The position numbers and the translations under genes were made by a program. Below the pieces are notes generated by a model that saw only the letters and a program-made list of their open reading frames with translations, did not search any database and had not been told where the DNA came from. DNA of 39,897 nucleotides from Acidobacteriota bacterium. Its GTDB lineage: Bacteria; Acidobacteriota; Terriglobia; Versatilivoradales; Versatilivoraceae. Location of the stretch: NCBI GenBank assembly GCA_003224715.1, contig QHZP01000100.1, forward strand, positions 1-39,897, written 5' to 3'. Positions 1 through 7,437 of the stretch are shown piece after piece; within the stretch, counting starts at the first letter, position 1, and each line of letters opens with the position of its first letter.

Positions 1-1
1 G

Positions 2-376
2 CACTCCTTCATTTCATCACTGACTCGCGGTAATTGCCCAACTTGGCTGAATGAGGGTTTAGCCCAATTCCAGGAGGGAAAGTCAGCCCACGAACAAAAG
101 AACTTTCTGGCTTCGCTTCAGTCACAAGGCCATTCAATTCCGTTAACCAGTCTCGGAGGCTCTTTTGCTGAATTCTCCGATCGGATCGCGAGCCTCGCTT
201 ACCTCGAAGGACTTTCAGCCGTGGAGTACCTCTTCTCACGCCACGGTAGGAAATCAGTCCTGGCTATCCTAGATCTCCTCCGGCAAAGCTACAACTTCGA
301 AAGTGCATTGAAATCGACCACCGGCCAAACTCTGGCTGAATTTGAAAAATCCTGGCGAGAATTTCTCGTTCAATAG
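2..376 (+). CDS. Peptidase MA-like zinc metalloprotease, C-terminal part (5' end outside window)
   Basis: The open frame enters from the left edge and ends at TAG 374-376, leaving 124 residues. The visible protein begins HSFISSLTRG and continues PTWLNEGLAQFQEG. In gluzincin peptidases of the peptidase MA-like group, the second His of HExxH is followed about 15-20 residues later by W-x-N-E-G-x-A, whose Glu is the third zinc ligand. The His at the first complete codon would fit the end of HExxH, but the HE itself lies outside the window. The tail (SALKSTTGQTLAEFEKSWRE) matches the usual end of this family, where the last helix follows a G-x-x-x-x-E-F-E-x-x-W pattern. It is the only plus-strand gene here and converges on the ATPase at 602-1951. 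It is probably an exported or periplasmic enzyme, although no signal peptide can be seen. The family call is good and the substrate is unknown. Confidence 0.75.
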   Translation, partial: HSFISSLTRGNCPTWLNEGLAQFQEGKSAHEQKNFLASLQSQGHSIPLTSLGGSFAEFSDRIASLAYLEGLSAVEYLFSRHGRKSVLAILDLLRQSYNFESALKSTTGQTLAEFEKSWREFLVQ

Positions 377-601
377 ATTCCGATGAGACACTAAAGACAT
401 TTCCTGTAACTTGTCTTGGCAATAATGTCTGTTCAAGCAGGTTATTTGGAGGCCCGAGTTGAAAGAAAACAGGGAGGGAAGGTGTCAGAAGATCGGGAGG
501 ATGCTGAATTTCATTGAATAAGCGAACGGGAAAACTTGAGCTTTGTAAAATTTCTTGTCCGATAGCCCGATCATTGCCCTTTATCCAACCGAACTATGAA
601 A

Positions 602-1951
602 CTATTTTACAAAATAACTGTTGCACGCGCTGTCAACTAGTTCTTTGGTAAGGGCTGGAGGCACATTGAGATACCGGGCAATATCAATGACCTGCTCGAT
701 AATATCGCGAGGATGACAACACCGTAGGTCCAGATTATGCTTCTGGTAGAATTCTGTTTGAATGTAGTCCACGATAATCGGATTGTAGACAATGTTCTTA
801 CTCCGACAATAATTCTTACAGATCTCCTTATATTGCTCAAGGGTCGGATTATCAAAATGAATCTTATATCGAATCCGTCTAAAAAAAGCCTCGTCAACTA
901 GTTCTTGAGGCCTGAGGTTTGTCGAGAAAATAATAAGAGCGTCGAATGGCAGCTCAAATTTTTTTCCCGTATGCAAGGTTAAGTAATCAACCCGCTTTTC
1001 CAGAGGAACAATCCAGCGGTTCAGGAGATCTTTTGGGCGGACAAGCTGCCTTCCAAAGTCATCGATTAAGAAGACTCCCCCATTTGCTTTAACCTGGAAG
1101 GGAGCTTCATAAAACTTTGAGATCTCATTAAATGACAGATCCAACATTTCCAAGGTTAGTTCACCGCCAGTAAAAACGAACGGGCGCTTACAACGCACCC
1201 AGCGCTGATCAAAATCCTCTGTCTCACTTAGAATGGGAGAACGGTAACCACTAGAATCTGGTATCTTGTCACCATTCACCGGTCTATGGTTAATGGGATC
1301 AAAAACAGTAATAATAACCCCATCAACATCAATGGCATGCGGGATAAACACCTCGCCGCCAAGCATCCGTCCTATGGATTCAGACACAACCGACTTTCCA
1401 TTACCTGGAGCACCATAAATGAACATCGATTTTCCAGAGTTAATGGCGGGACCCAGCATATCCATCACATGTTTGGTTAAGACAAGATGTGAAAACTCCT
1501 TGACGATGGTCTCTTGTGTAATATAGGACCTTGTAGCCGCCTCGTTTTTGATCATTTCTGTATATTGAACCAATGGCACTGGGGCAGGACCAGTGTATTG
1601 GTTAATCTCCAAGAATTCCCGGGCGCGATCCCGACCCAAGGAGGTTATGGCATATTTGTATGCAGTTTTGCCAATTCCCGCCATCCCTTTAACTTCACAC
1701 ATCCTCTCATTTTTGACGAACTCAATCAATTCATCCACAATCGTATAAGGCAGTTTTAGGCGACCGGCCAGATACGCTCCAGTTACCTCCCCCGCGTAGT
1801 AGAGGACCTTGACGATCAGATGAATTAACATGTCTCTGTTCAGGCCCACATCCTTTAGGCTCGCAGGTATTAGCGGGGTATAGCTGACTTTGGGTCTTTC
1901 AGCACCTTCGTCAACAGGTCTTGCTTCTGTAAGAATGGTTCTGTTTTCCAT
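602..1951 (-). CDS. Winged-helix/AAA+ ATPase, Tad-locus accessory
   Basis: A 449-residue protein with a predicted helix-turn-helix or winged-helix region at about residues 35-110 and an AAA+ ATPase domain at about 145-400. Visible motifs are Walker A GAPGNGKS near residue 183, Walker B GVFLIDDFGR near 295, a sensor-1-like IIFSTNL near 342, and FFRRIRYK near 357, where the Arg residues could be the finger. ATG 1951 is preferred because AGGA lies 9 nt upstream; an ATG at 1960 directly abuts that AGGA. No membrane segment is seen, so it should be cytoplasmic. It is the last gene of the Tad-linked minus-strand series, 218 nt after the TPR gene. In this family ATP hydrolysis drives remodelling of a partner protein. 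A link to pilus assembly or its regulation is inferred from position only. The domain call is strong and the role is unknown. Confidence 0.85.
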   Translation of the reverse strand: MENRTILTEARPVDEGAERPKVSYTPLIPASLKDVGLNRDMLIHLIVKVLYYAGEVTGAYLAGRLKLPYTIVDELIEFVKNERMCEVKGMAGIGKTAYKYAITSLGRDRAREFLEINQYTGPAPVPLVQYTEMIKNEAATRSYITQETIVKEFSHLVLTKHVMDMLGPAINSGKSMFIYGAPGNGKSVVSESIGRMLGGEVFIPHAIDVDGVIITVFDPINHRPVNGDKIPDSSGYRSPILSETEDFDQRWVRCKRPFVFTGGELTLEMLDLSFNEISKFYEAPFQVKANGGVFLIDDFGRQLVRPKDLLNRWIVPLEKRVDYLTLHTGKKFELPFDALIIFSTNLRPQELVDEAFFRRIRYKIHFDNPTLEQYKEICKNYCRSKNIVYNPIIVDYIQTEFYQKHNLDLRCCHPRDIIEQVIDIARYLNVPPALTKELVDSACNSYFVK

Positions 1952-1997
1952 ACTTTTCATTCCTAATTTTCAAATTCAAAATGAGTATGACAACTTT

Positions 1998-2028
1998 CGG
2001 TTAACGCTAGCTCTAATCTTGATAACCG
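1998..2028. promoter_or_regulatory. Possible operator: CGGTTA-N19-TAACCG upstream of the ATPase gene
   Basis: Inverted half-sites CGGTTA (1998-2003) and TAACCG (2023-2028) lie 47-77 nt upstream of the ATPase ATG, in the gap after the TPR gene. The first is embedded in CGGTTAACG, and the reverse complement of this 9-mer occurs at 3912-3920 upstream of the DUF192 gene. A hexamer alone is expected by chance many times in 40 kb, so only the paired arrangement and the intergenic position speak for it. Confidence 0.2.
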
Positions 2029-2169
2029 GAAGAATCTGTTCCCTTCCCTCCCATCTCGATTTCGAGACAATCGATGGATCTATCCTTTAGAAACCATCCT
2101 GACTTCCTGGAATTCGATGTTCCAACTACAGGGCCGGAAACCACAAACCTACGACTCAACATCCAAGGG

Positions 2170-3510
2170 CTAATCCGGACTCTCTTTTTTGTAGTCCGCT
2201 GAGCTCGGGGCTTCATTCCCTGGGCCTTTTGCTTTTACGATTTCGAACTGAACTGCACGATGCTCGAGAGAATTTCCCTGCAGGGAATCGGCAACAGGGG
2301 GTACATGGTCACTAACCCAGAGATACCCAGATCCAGGCCCGATAAACCAAGGATTTGAGGTGAAGTGAGAGAGAGGAAAAGGTTCCAATTCGAAATTCGA
2401 AATCAAGGCAGCATCATCGGTTGATCTCAGATCTTGCCCTTCTTCAAGGGCTCCTTTTCTTCGCTTTTTCTCCATCTCATACTTCAAGCTCTTGGCATAC
2501 TGGTAATTCTGAATAGCAACCTTGTAAAGGGGCCTTAGCTTAGCGGCTAACCTGAATTCCTCCATAGCTTCCAAATTTTTCTTTTTTTTCAAAAAGATCA
2601 TACCCAGGTTATTGTGGGCTCCAGCCTCATCACTCGCCAGCCTGAATTCCTGTATCGCTCGATTGAAATTATTGGCCATCCCATAGGCCAAACCTAAATT
2701 GTTGTGTGCAATTTTAAGACTGGAGTCAAGTTCTATAGCCTTCTCGGTATGAAAAATTGCTTCCCCTAAGTCACCGACCTGCAAATAACTAAAACCTAGA
2801 TTATTATGGATGAAGCCCAAGCGGGGATTCAATTCCATCGCCCGAATGTAGCATTGTTGGGCTTGAGAGAAATCTCCTAGTTCATCATAAATAGTTCCCA
2901 AAGAATTCCATGCTTCCAGGAAGTCAGCTCTTAGTTGCAAGGCTTTTTGCAAATCATTAATCCCGAATCGCGGCGCTCCCCAATCTCTCCACAGTCGTCC
3001 CATGCTCTCGAAGTAACACGGATTATCAGGATCTAGTGATATTGCCCTCTGATACTCCGCATAGGCTTGGTCAAATATTCTGTATCGATGGTAAATCGAA
3101 GCCAAGGCGAAATGGTTCTCGGCTTTACCAGGTTCATCTTTGATCTTCATTAGAAGCGAAGCCAGCTGGGAATTCTTTTCTTCCAGAACATCTGTATTGA
3201 CAACTTCCACCTTGGCTTTGGTCGGATCCTTTCCCTGCGCTATGAAGGTCTTCCGTATGGAATCCGAAAGGTCCGTGATTCTATGATCTGCCGGAGTCTG
3301 ATTCTTCGGCGGTCTCTTCTTGCCTCCCCTCAGAACAAAGAAGTCATCATGGCCCACGGTTCGCGTCGTCCTAACACAGGCACAACTCAATCCGAGCAGG
3401 ACCAGAAGAATGCTCCTCTTAAGAAAATGTTCTGAGTGCCAAGGAAAAATTGAAGCCAGCTTCACCTCTTTCCCAAATGGAGCCTTGTCGAATCCTGGAT
3501 GCATACTCAT
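2170..3510 (-). CDS. TPR repeat protein, probable lipoprotein, Tad-locus accessory
   Basis: A 446-residue protein. A hydrophobic stretch at about residues 31-42 (SILLVLLGLSCAC) ends in Cys43/Cys45, which suggests a lipoprotein signal, but the lipobox is imperfect and about 30 residues precede it. From about residue 115 to 345 there are tandem tetratricopeptide repeats with the usual W/L-G-Y and A-x-x-x-x-P pattern (for example HNNLGFSYLQVGDLGEA and HNNLGLAYGMANNFNRA). The C-terminal 100 residues are low in repeats and charged. ATG 3510 was chosen because GAGGAA lies just before it, overlapping the stop of the DUF192 gene 1 nt away; an upstream in-frame codon at 3585 would overlap that gene by 74 nt. 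TPR lipoproteins such as TadD occur in Tad systems and support secretin assembly, so this may be the local TadD/PilF counterpart. TPR identity is certain and the TadD role is inferred. Confidence 0.85.
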   Translation of the reverse strand: MSMHPGFDKAPFGKEVKLASIFPWHSEHFLKRSILLVLLGLSCACVRTTRTVGHDDFFVLRGGKKRPPKNQTPADHRITDLSDSIRKTFIAQGKDPTKAKVEVVNTDVLEEKNSQLASLLMKIKDEPGKAENHFALASIYHRYRIFDQAYAEYQRAISLDPDNPCYFESMGRLWRDWGAPRFGINDLQKALQLRADFLEAWNSLGTIYDELGDFSQAQQCYIRAMELNPRLGFIHNNLGFSYLQVGDLGEAIFHTEKAIELDSSLKIAHNNLGLAYGMANNFNRAIQEFRLASDEAGAHNNLGMIFLKKKKNLEAMEEFRLAAKLRPLYKVAIQNYQYAKSLKYEMEKKRRKGALEEGQDLRSTDDAALISNFELEPFPLSHFTSNPWFIGPGSGYLWVSDHVPPVADSLQGNSLEHRAVQFEIVKAKGPGNEAPSSADYKKESPD

Positions 3511-3511
3511 T

Positions 3512-3859
3512 TTATTCCTCGGCGATTTCGATTTGGTCTCCCAATTGAGTCTGAGTTGAAGTGATGGTGTGTGCTGGCAGCTCAATTACGCTCTTCGCCC
3601 TGGAAACATGTATTGAGATACGAAATGGCTTCATGTTCTCAATCAGGTGAACTACTGTTTTTTCGCTGTCTAAGAAAATAACGTCTATGGGAAAACGCAT
3701 CCACATTGTGTGGATGCTCTGGCATGGCACTAGCCACAAACCTGCCCCGTGGGGAAGATTGCGTTTACCCAGTAAGCCAATCAAGCTGCTAAAAATTGTA
3801 TCGGCAGTAGACAGAACATCGGCTAGAGTTTTCTTTCGAGTCACATTGATCGCTTGCAT
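3512..3859 (-). CDS. DUF192 family protein
   Basis: A 115-residue protein of the DUF192 (PF02643) family. The hallmark segment is GLWLVPCQSIHTMWMRFPID, followed by VIFLD and the later PAHTI region. In the family this core forms a compact beta-rich domain of unknown function, often exported. Here the N-terminus MQAINVTRKKTLADVL aligns with the start of typical members and no signal peptide is evident. ATG 3859 is therefore preferred over in-frame TTG/GTG codons at 3883 and 3880, which would place the start inside the T tract of the upstream hairpin. The stop is 1 nt from the TPR gene start, so the two are translationally coupled. DUF192 genes are seen near Tad loci elsewhere, but no biochemical role is established. 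The family call is strong. Confidence 0.88.
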   Translation of the reverse strand: MQAINVTRKKTLADVLSTADTIFSSLIGLLGKRNLPHGAGLWLVPCQSIHTMWMRFPIDVIFLDSEKTVVHLIENMKPFRISIHVSRAKSVIELPAHTITSTQTQLGDQIEIAEE

Positions 3860-3880
3860 TGAACCAAAAAGGATGAGCAC

Positions 3881-3919
3881 CAAAAAAGAAAAGGTTAACG
3901 GTCTTTTGAACCGTTAACC
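3881..3919 (-). terminator. Hairpin with T-rich tail between the tad core and the DUF192 module
   Basis: A perfect 10-bp stem, GGTTAACGGT (3893-3902) and ACCGTTAACC (3910-3919), with a 7-nt loop. Read on the minus strand it is followed by TTTTCTTTTTTGG, the layout of a Rho-independent terminator. It lies 36 nt after the 30-residue ORF and 34 nt before the DUF192 ATG, so it would end or attenuate the main tad transcript. The stem is only moderately GC-rich, and its palindrome could instead be a protein-binding site. Confidence 0.6.
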
Positions 3920-3954
3920 GAAAGAACAGGATTGCGTGCCATAAACCCTTGCAG

Positions 3955-4047
3955 TTATGATTTGCTGGACCTACGTTTGATCACAATTACCAGAAGGATC
4001 AGGAAAATAACGAACAAGGCAAGCTTGGCCCACCCGGCTGGTGACAT
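3955..4047 (-). CDS. 30-residue single-span membrane protein after TadC
   Basis: A short frame starting at ATG 4047 and ending at TAA 3955-3957, encoding 30 residues. The N-terminus MSPAGWAKLA leads into one hydrophobic segment (LFVIFLILLVIVI, about residues 11-23) and a basic tail KRRSSKS. The positive-inside rule predicts an N-out/C-in single-span protein. A strong Shine-Dalgarno sequence (AAAGGAG) sits 6 nt before the ATG. It begins 50 nt after the tadC stop and is the last frame before the hairpin at 3881-3919. Evidence for coding is the ribosome site, the clean amphipathic layout and the operon position. There is no recognised family. It could be a small stabilising subunit of the inner-membrane TadB/TadC platform, which is inference. 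Confidence 0.6.
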   Translation of the reverse strand: MSPAGWAKLALFVIFLILLVIVIKRRSSKS

Positions 4048-4097
4048 AGAACGCTCCTTTCTGTTCTTAGCTTTTCGAAAGAGAATGTTGGACTGGT

Positions 4098-5036
4098 TTA
4101 CTGGCCGCCCATTGCTGGAAACAGCTGCTTGATGATCTTAATGACACCAGGCCCTAAGATAACCACAAACATAGCAGGAAAGATCAAGAAAACGAGAGGG
4201 AAAACAAGTTTGACTGAGACTTTGTGTGCTTTTTCCTCGGCACGCTGTCGTCTCTTGGTCCTTAAGGCGTCCGAGTGGACTCTCAAAGATTGAGCAATAC
4301 TCGTCCCAAATTTGTCGGTTTGGACCAACATAGAAACTAAACCGTTAATATCTTCCACTCCCGTCCGTTCAGCCAGGTTTCTCAATGCCTCTTTTCGGGG
4401 CTTACCAGCTCTCAACTCCAAATTAACCAGGTTGAGCTCATCACAAATATCTGGATGAGTAACTCTCAGTTCTTCACTTGTCTTTAGAATGGCTTGATCC
4501 AGCCCCAGGCCCGCTTCCACGCAAACTACCAACAGATCTAGAGTATCCGCAAGTGCCAACTGAATTCTTTCTTGTCGAGCGCTTACGCGGGTTGAAAGTA
4601 TAAAATCCGGGAGAATATATCCAACACCAACACAGGTCACCAAAGCAATGACCAGGTTCTCGCTTGGCATGCTTCGAACTGAACCGGACAGAAATAGAAT
4701 TAAGAGGGCTACAATTATCAGCGCCATCTTAATTCCAAAGAAAATTGTGACAGCAGATTTATTGCGATAACCTGCCCTCATGATTTTTTGCGCTGTTGCC
4801 CCTACTTCTTTGGGAGATTTGGGGATTAGCCTGCTTAGTGGTTCAAATACTTTTTCGACCCCCGTCTCCCGCTGGGACCTTAACACACTCTCGCCGTATG
4901 GCTTAAAGGGATTAGATTTCTCCAAATCCGAAAGACGCTCGGCCAACGGATTCCTCTTTCGCATTAAGGCATACTGAATGTAAAAAACCAATGAGGTTGC
5001 AAGTATGAAAGTGATTAGAGTAATAGCAATTAGCAT
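4098..5036 (-). CDS. tadC: TadC, type II/IV secretion F-family inner-membrane platform protein
   Basis: A 312-residue protein of the T2SF (GspF-like) family. TadC and TadB form the inner-membrane platform driven by the CpaF motor. There is an N-terminal membrane helix (about 1-20), two more hydrophobic stretches at about 105-150, a cytoplasmic helical F domain with the conserved tract ADTLDLLVVCVEAGLGLDQA, and a final pair of hydrophobic segments around VKLVFPLVFLIFPAMFVVIL. The region GVEDINGLVSMLVQTDKFGT followed by RTKRRQRAEEKAHK is typical of TadC. Length and layout match the family. It starts 20 nt after the tadB stop, as expected for one operon. The distinction from TadB rests on gene order and on the C-terminal FP-x-x-x-x-x-FPAMF tract. 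Confidence 0.93.
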   Translation of the reverse strand: MLIAITLITFILATSLVFYIQYALMRKRNPLAERLSDLEKSNPFKPYGESVLRSQRETGVEKVFEPLSRLIPKSPKEVGATAQKIMRAGYRNKSAVTIFFGIKMALIIVALLILFLSGSVRSMPSENLVIALVTCVGVGYILPDFILSTRVSARQERIQLALADTLDLLVVCVEAGLGLDQAILKTSEELRVTHPDICDELNLVNLELRAGKPRKEALRNLAERTGVEDINGLVSMLVQTDKFGTSIAQSLRVHSDALRTKRRQRAEEKAHKVSVKLVFPLVFLIFPAMFVVILGPGVIKIIKQLFPAMGGQ

Positions 5037-5056
5037 CGAGTAATCCTCAGCGCTGG

Positions 5057-6034
5057 TTAGACCTTAATCTTAACGATCTTCCTGATGATGATATAGCCTA
5101 AGATCTGACAAAAGCCCGCCACCGCCAGCATGTAATGTCCAACCTTTTCATTGAACAAGGCACTCATGTACTGCCAGTTCATCATTGAGAGAATTAATCC
5201 CATCGCGACGGGAACTGCTGTAAGAATATAACCTGTCAACCGGCCTTGGGCGGAAAAGGTGCGGACCTCACCCATGATTTTAAACCGTTCTCGAATCACA
5301 TCGGAAAGGTTCGTCAGAATCTCAGCTAGGTTTCCTCCTGTTTCCTTTTGCATCAAGACAGCCGTCACAAAAAATCTCAAATCCAACAAGGGGATTCGAT
5401 CTACCAAGTTGAATAACGCTTGCTTCAATGGCAGCCCAAAATTTTGCTCGTCATAAGTGGTACGAAACTCCTTACTAATCGGATCAACCATTTCCTCGGC
5501 GATCATTTCTATGCCGGTATTGAAAGCATGTCCTGCTTTAACAGCACGAGTGAGGAGGTCGAGGGCTTCAGGAAAAAGCTCCTCGAATTTATCGAATCGC
5601 CTCTTTCGCTTGTATAAGACTATTAACAAAGGAATTGAGGAAAGAAAGCCAGCTACCAGGAGACTGACTGGAATGATATTCGTCAACTGCTGAGAAACAA
5701 TGGCACTAAGAGCAAACAATATGAGCGAGATCAAAATGAAGGTGCTCACTTGAAGCTTAATGTCTGCTTGGTTAATTAGCTTTTTCAGGCGATTGCTATG
5801 CGAGAATTGCAAAAGGATCTTATTAATTACCGGGACATCACTTAGAAGTTCTTTTTTGATCAAATCCAATTCGGGCGAAGGAGCTCTTCGGCCTGCCTCG
5901 GAAATCGACTCGAGTCGATCTCTGATCTGCCGCCGTTTGTTTCTCTCCGGCATTTCCCAGATGAAGAAATAGACCCCTCCAATGAACAGGATGGCCATAA
6001 AGAAAATACCTAAAGAAATCAAAATGGGATCCAT
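5057..6034 (-). CDS. tadB: TadB, type II/IV secretion F-family inner-membrane platform protein
   Basis: A 325-residue T2SF-family protein, the partner of TadC. It has an N-terminal helix (ILISLGIFFMAILFIGGVYF), a paired hydrophobic region at about residues 100-140, the cytoplasmic F domain containing FPEALDLLTRAVKAGHAFNT and FFVTAVLMQKETGGNLAEIL, and a last hydrophobic pair near the C-terminus. The motif Q-x-E-T-G-G-N-L is characteristic of TadB-type members. It is full length for the family. It begins 17 nt after the end of the broken cpaF frame and 20 nt before tadC. It should be part of the pilus motor platform, provided that cpaF is functional in the living cell. Confidence 0.93.
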   Translation of the reverse strand: MDPILISLGIFFMAILFIGGVYFFIWEMPERNKRRQIRDRLESISEAGRRAPSPELDLIKKELLSDVPVINKILLQFSHSNRLKKLINQADIKLQVSTFILISLILFALSAIVSQQLTNIIPVSLLVAGFLSSIPLLIVLYKRKRRFDKFEELFPEALDLLTRAVKAGHAFNTGIEMIAEEMVDPISKEFRTTYDEQNFGLPLKQALFNLVDRIPLLDLRFFVTAVLMQKETGGNLAEILTNLSDVIRERFKIMGEVRTFSAQGRLTGYILTAVPVAMGLILSMMNWQYMSALFNEKVGHYMLAVAGFCQILGYIIIRKIVKIKV

Positions 6035-6051
6035 GGCTCTTTGAATGAAAT

Positions 6052-7399
6052 TTATCGTTTATAGTCGGTCACATTATCAAACATGCTGGCCGGCAGGTGA
6101 ATACCTGAGTATTTAAGTCTTTCTGCAAACTTAGGACGAATTCCAGTGGCCCGAAACCGACCTAAGACTTTTCCTTTTTCGCCAATACCAACCCGTTCAA
6201 AGACAAAGATATCTTGCATAGTCACAATGTCGCCTTCCATACCTACAAGTTCAGAAATACTCATTATCTTACGGGTACCATCACTTAGGCGAGAAGCCTG
6301 AATGACCAAATCAACCGCAGATGCAATTTGCTGGCGCATGGCTTTGTCAGGCAGGTTCAGGTTGGCCATAGAGATCATCGTTTCCAGTCTCGCTAGAGCA
6401 TCTCGAGGAGAATTGGCGTGTATCGTCGTTAGAGATCCATCATGACCAGTGTTCATTGCCTGAAGCATGTCTAGGGCTTCTTCACCACGAACTTCACCTA
6501 CGACGATTCGGTCCGGTCGCATACGCAAAGAGTTAATCACCAATTGCCGCTGCCGAATAGCACCTTTGCCTTCGATATTGGGCGGTCGAGTTTCCAACCG
6601 AACGATATGCTCCTGGTGAAGCTGCAATTCCGCGGCATCTTCGATTGTGACAATACGTTCATCTTCGGAGAGTAGTTTTCCCGGAGCCAGTTCCACCAGA
6701 AATAATTACATTGAGCCGAGCCTTGACGATGCCCTTGAGCAATTCCAACATCGCGGGCGTCAGGGTGTTGTTATTCAGCAAATCATCAGAGGTCAGAGGA
6801 GCAGAGCCGAAGCGACGAATGGACATTATGGGCCCATCCAAAGCGAGAGGAGGAATAATAGCATTCACACGCGAGCCGTCCGGCAGTCTCGCATCTACCA
6901 TCGGGGAGGACTCATCCACCCGTCTTCCCACGGCGGAAACAATCTTGTCAATAATCTGCATCAAATGGGCGTCGTCTTTGAAAACGACGTCAGTATGTTC
7001 CAATTTCCCCTTTCGTTCGATATAAACACTCTTACAAGTGTTGACCAAAATATCGGAAATGGTGGGATCCTTGAGAAGCGGCTCCAGCGGCCCCAATCCT
7101 AAGACTTCGTCTAACACTTCATTGACTAGCTTTTCCCGCTCAAGAAGGCTTAAGGGAGTTGTTTCTTCAACCAGCAAGCTCTCCACAAGTTTCCGAATCT
7201 CATTGGTCAAGACTGGCTTAGTCAGGGTAGAAATGCTTTCGAGATCCAGTTTATCCAGAAGTTTTCGATGGATGTTATGCTTCAGTTCTTGAAAATGATT
7301 CACACTTACCGAAGAGGACGCCTTGTTAAAGCGGTCATTCCAGGAGGAACGCTCCGGAGTAGGAATTCCTTCCCTAGTAAATAATCTTGTTTCGCCCAT
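6052..7399 (-). pseudogene. cpaF: CpaF/TadA pilus motor ATPase, frame broken after Walker A
   Basis: Two overlapping frames cover one secretion ATPase. The upstream frame (7399 to 6659, 246 residues) holds the N-terminal region and ends [14 protein letters not shown]-stop. The downstream frame (to 6052) resumes at [20 protein letters not shown] and carries the His box, Walker B-like region [20 protein letters not shown] and the [16 protein letters not shown] tract typical of CpaF. Family members read GKTTLLN-A/V-LS-x-FIP-x-DERI. Here roughly nine residues (LLN to FIP) are absent between TTL and EDERI, and one leftover base shifts the frame by +1. The simplest reading is a deletion of about 26 nt. 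Without a continuous product the pilus would lack its motor. A sequencing or assembly error is possible. The family call is certain; whether it is a true pseudogene is open. Confidence 0.9.
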
Positions 7400-7437
7400 A
7401 AATGTTCACTCGTCTTTCTGAAATTAAATGTGAAGAG

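Noticed and set aside
2054-2067. TCTCGA-TT-TCGAGA hairpin between the TPR and ATPase genes as a terminator.
   Set aside because: The stem is only 6 bp with a 2-nt loop and there is no T tract on either side.
6660-6690. Programmed frameshifting at GGGAAAAC in cpaF.
   Set aside because: The heptamer is not in the right phase for a -1 slip, the needed shift is +1, and conserved residues after Walker A would still be missing.
6647-7292. Plus-strand open frames across the cpaF region (for example 6647-7102).
   Set aside because: They are shadows of the strongly conserved CpaF coding sequence on the other strand.
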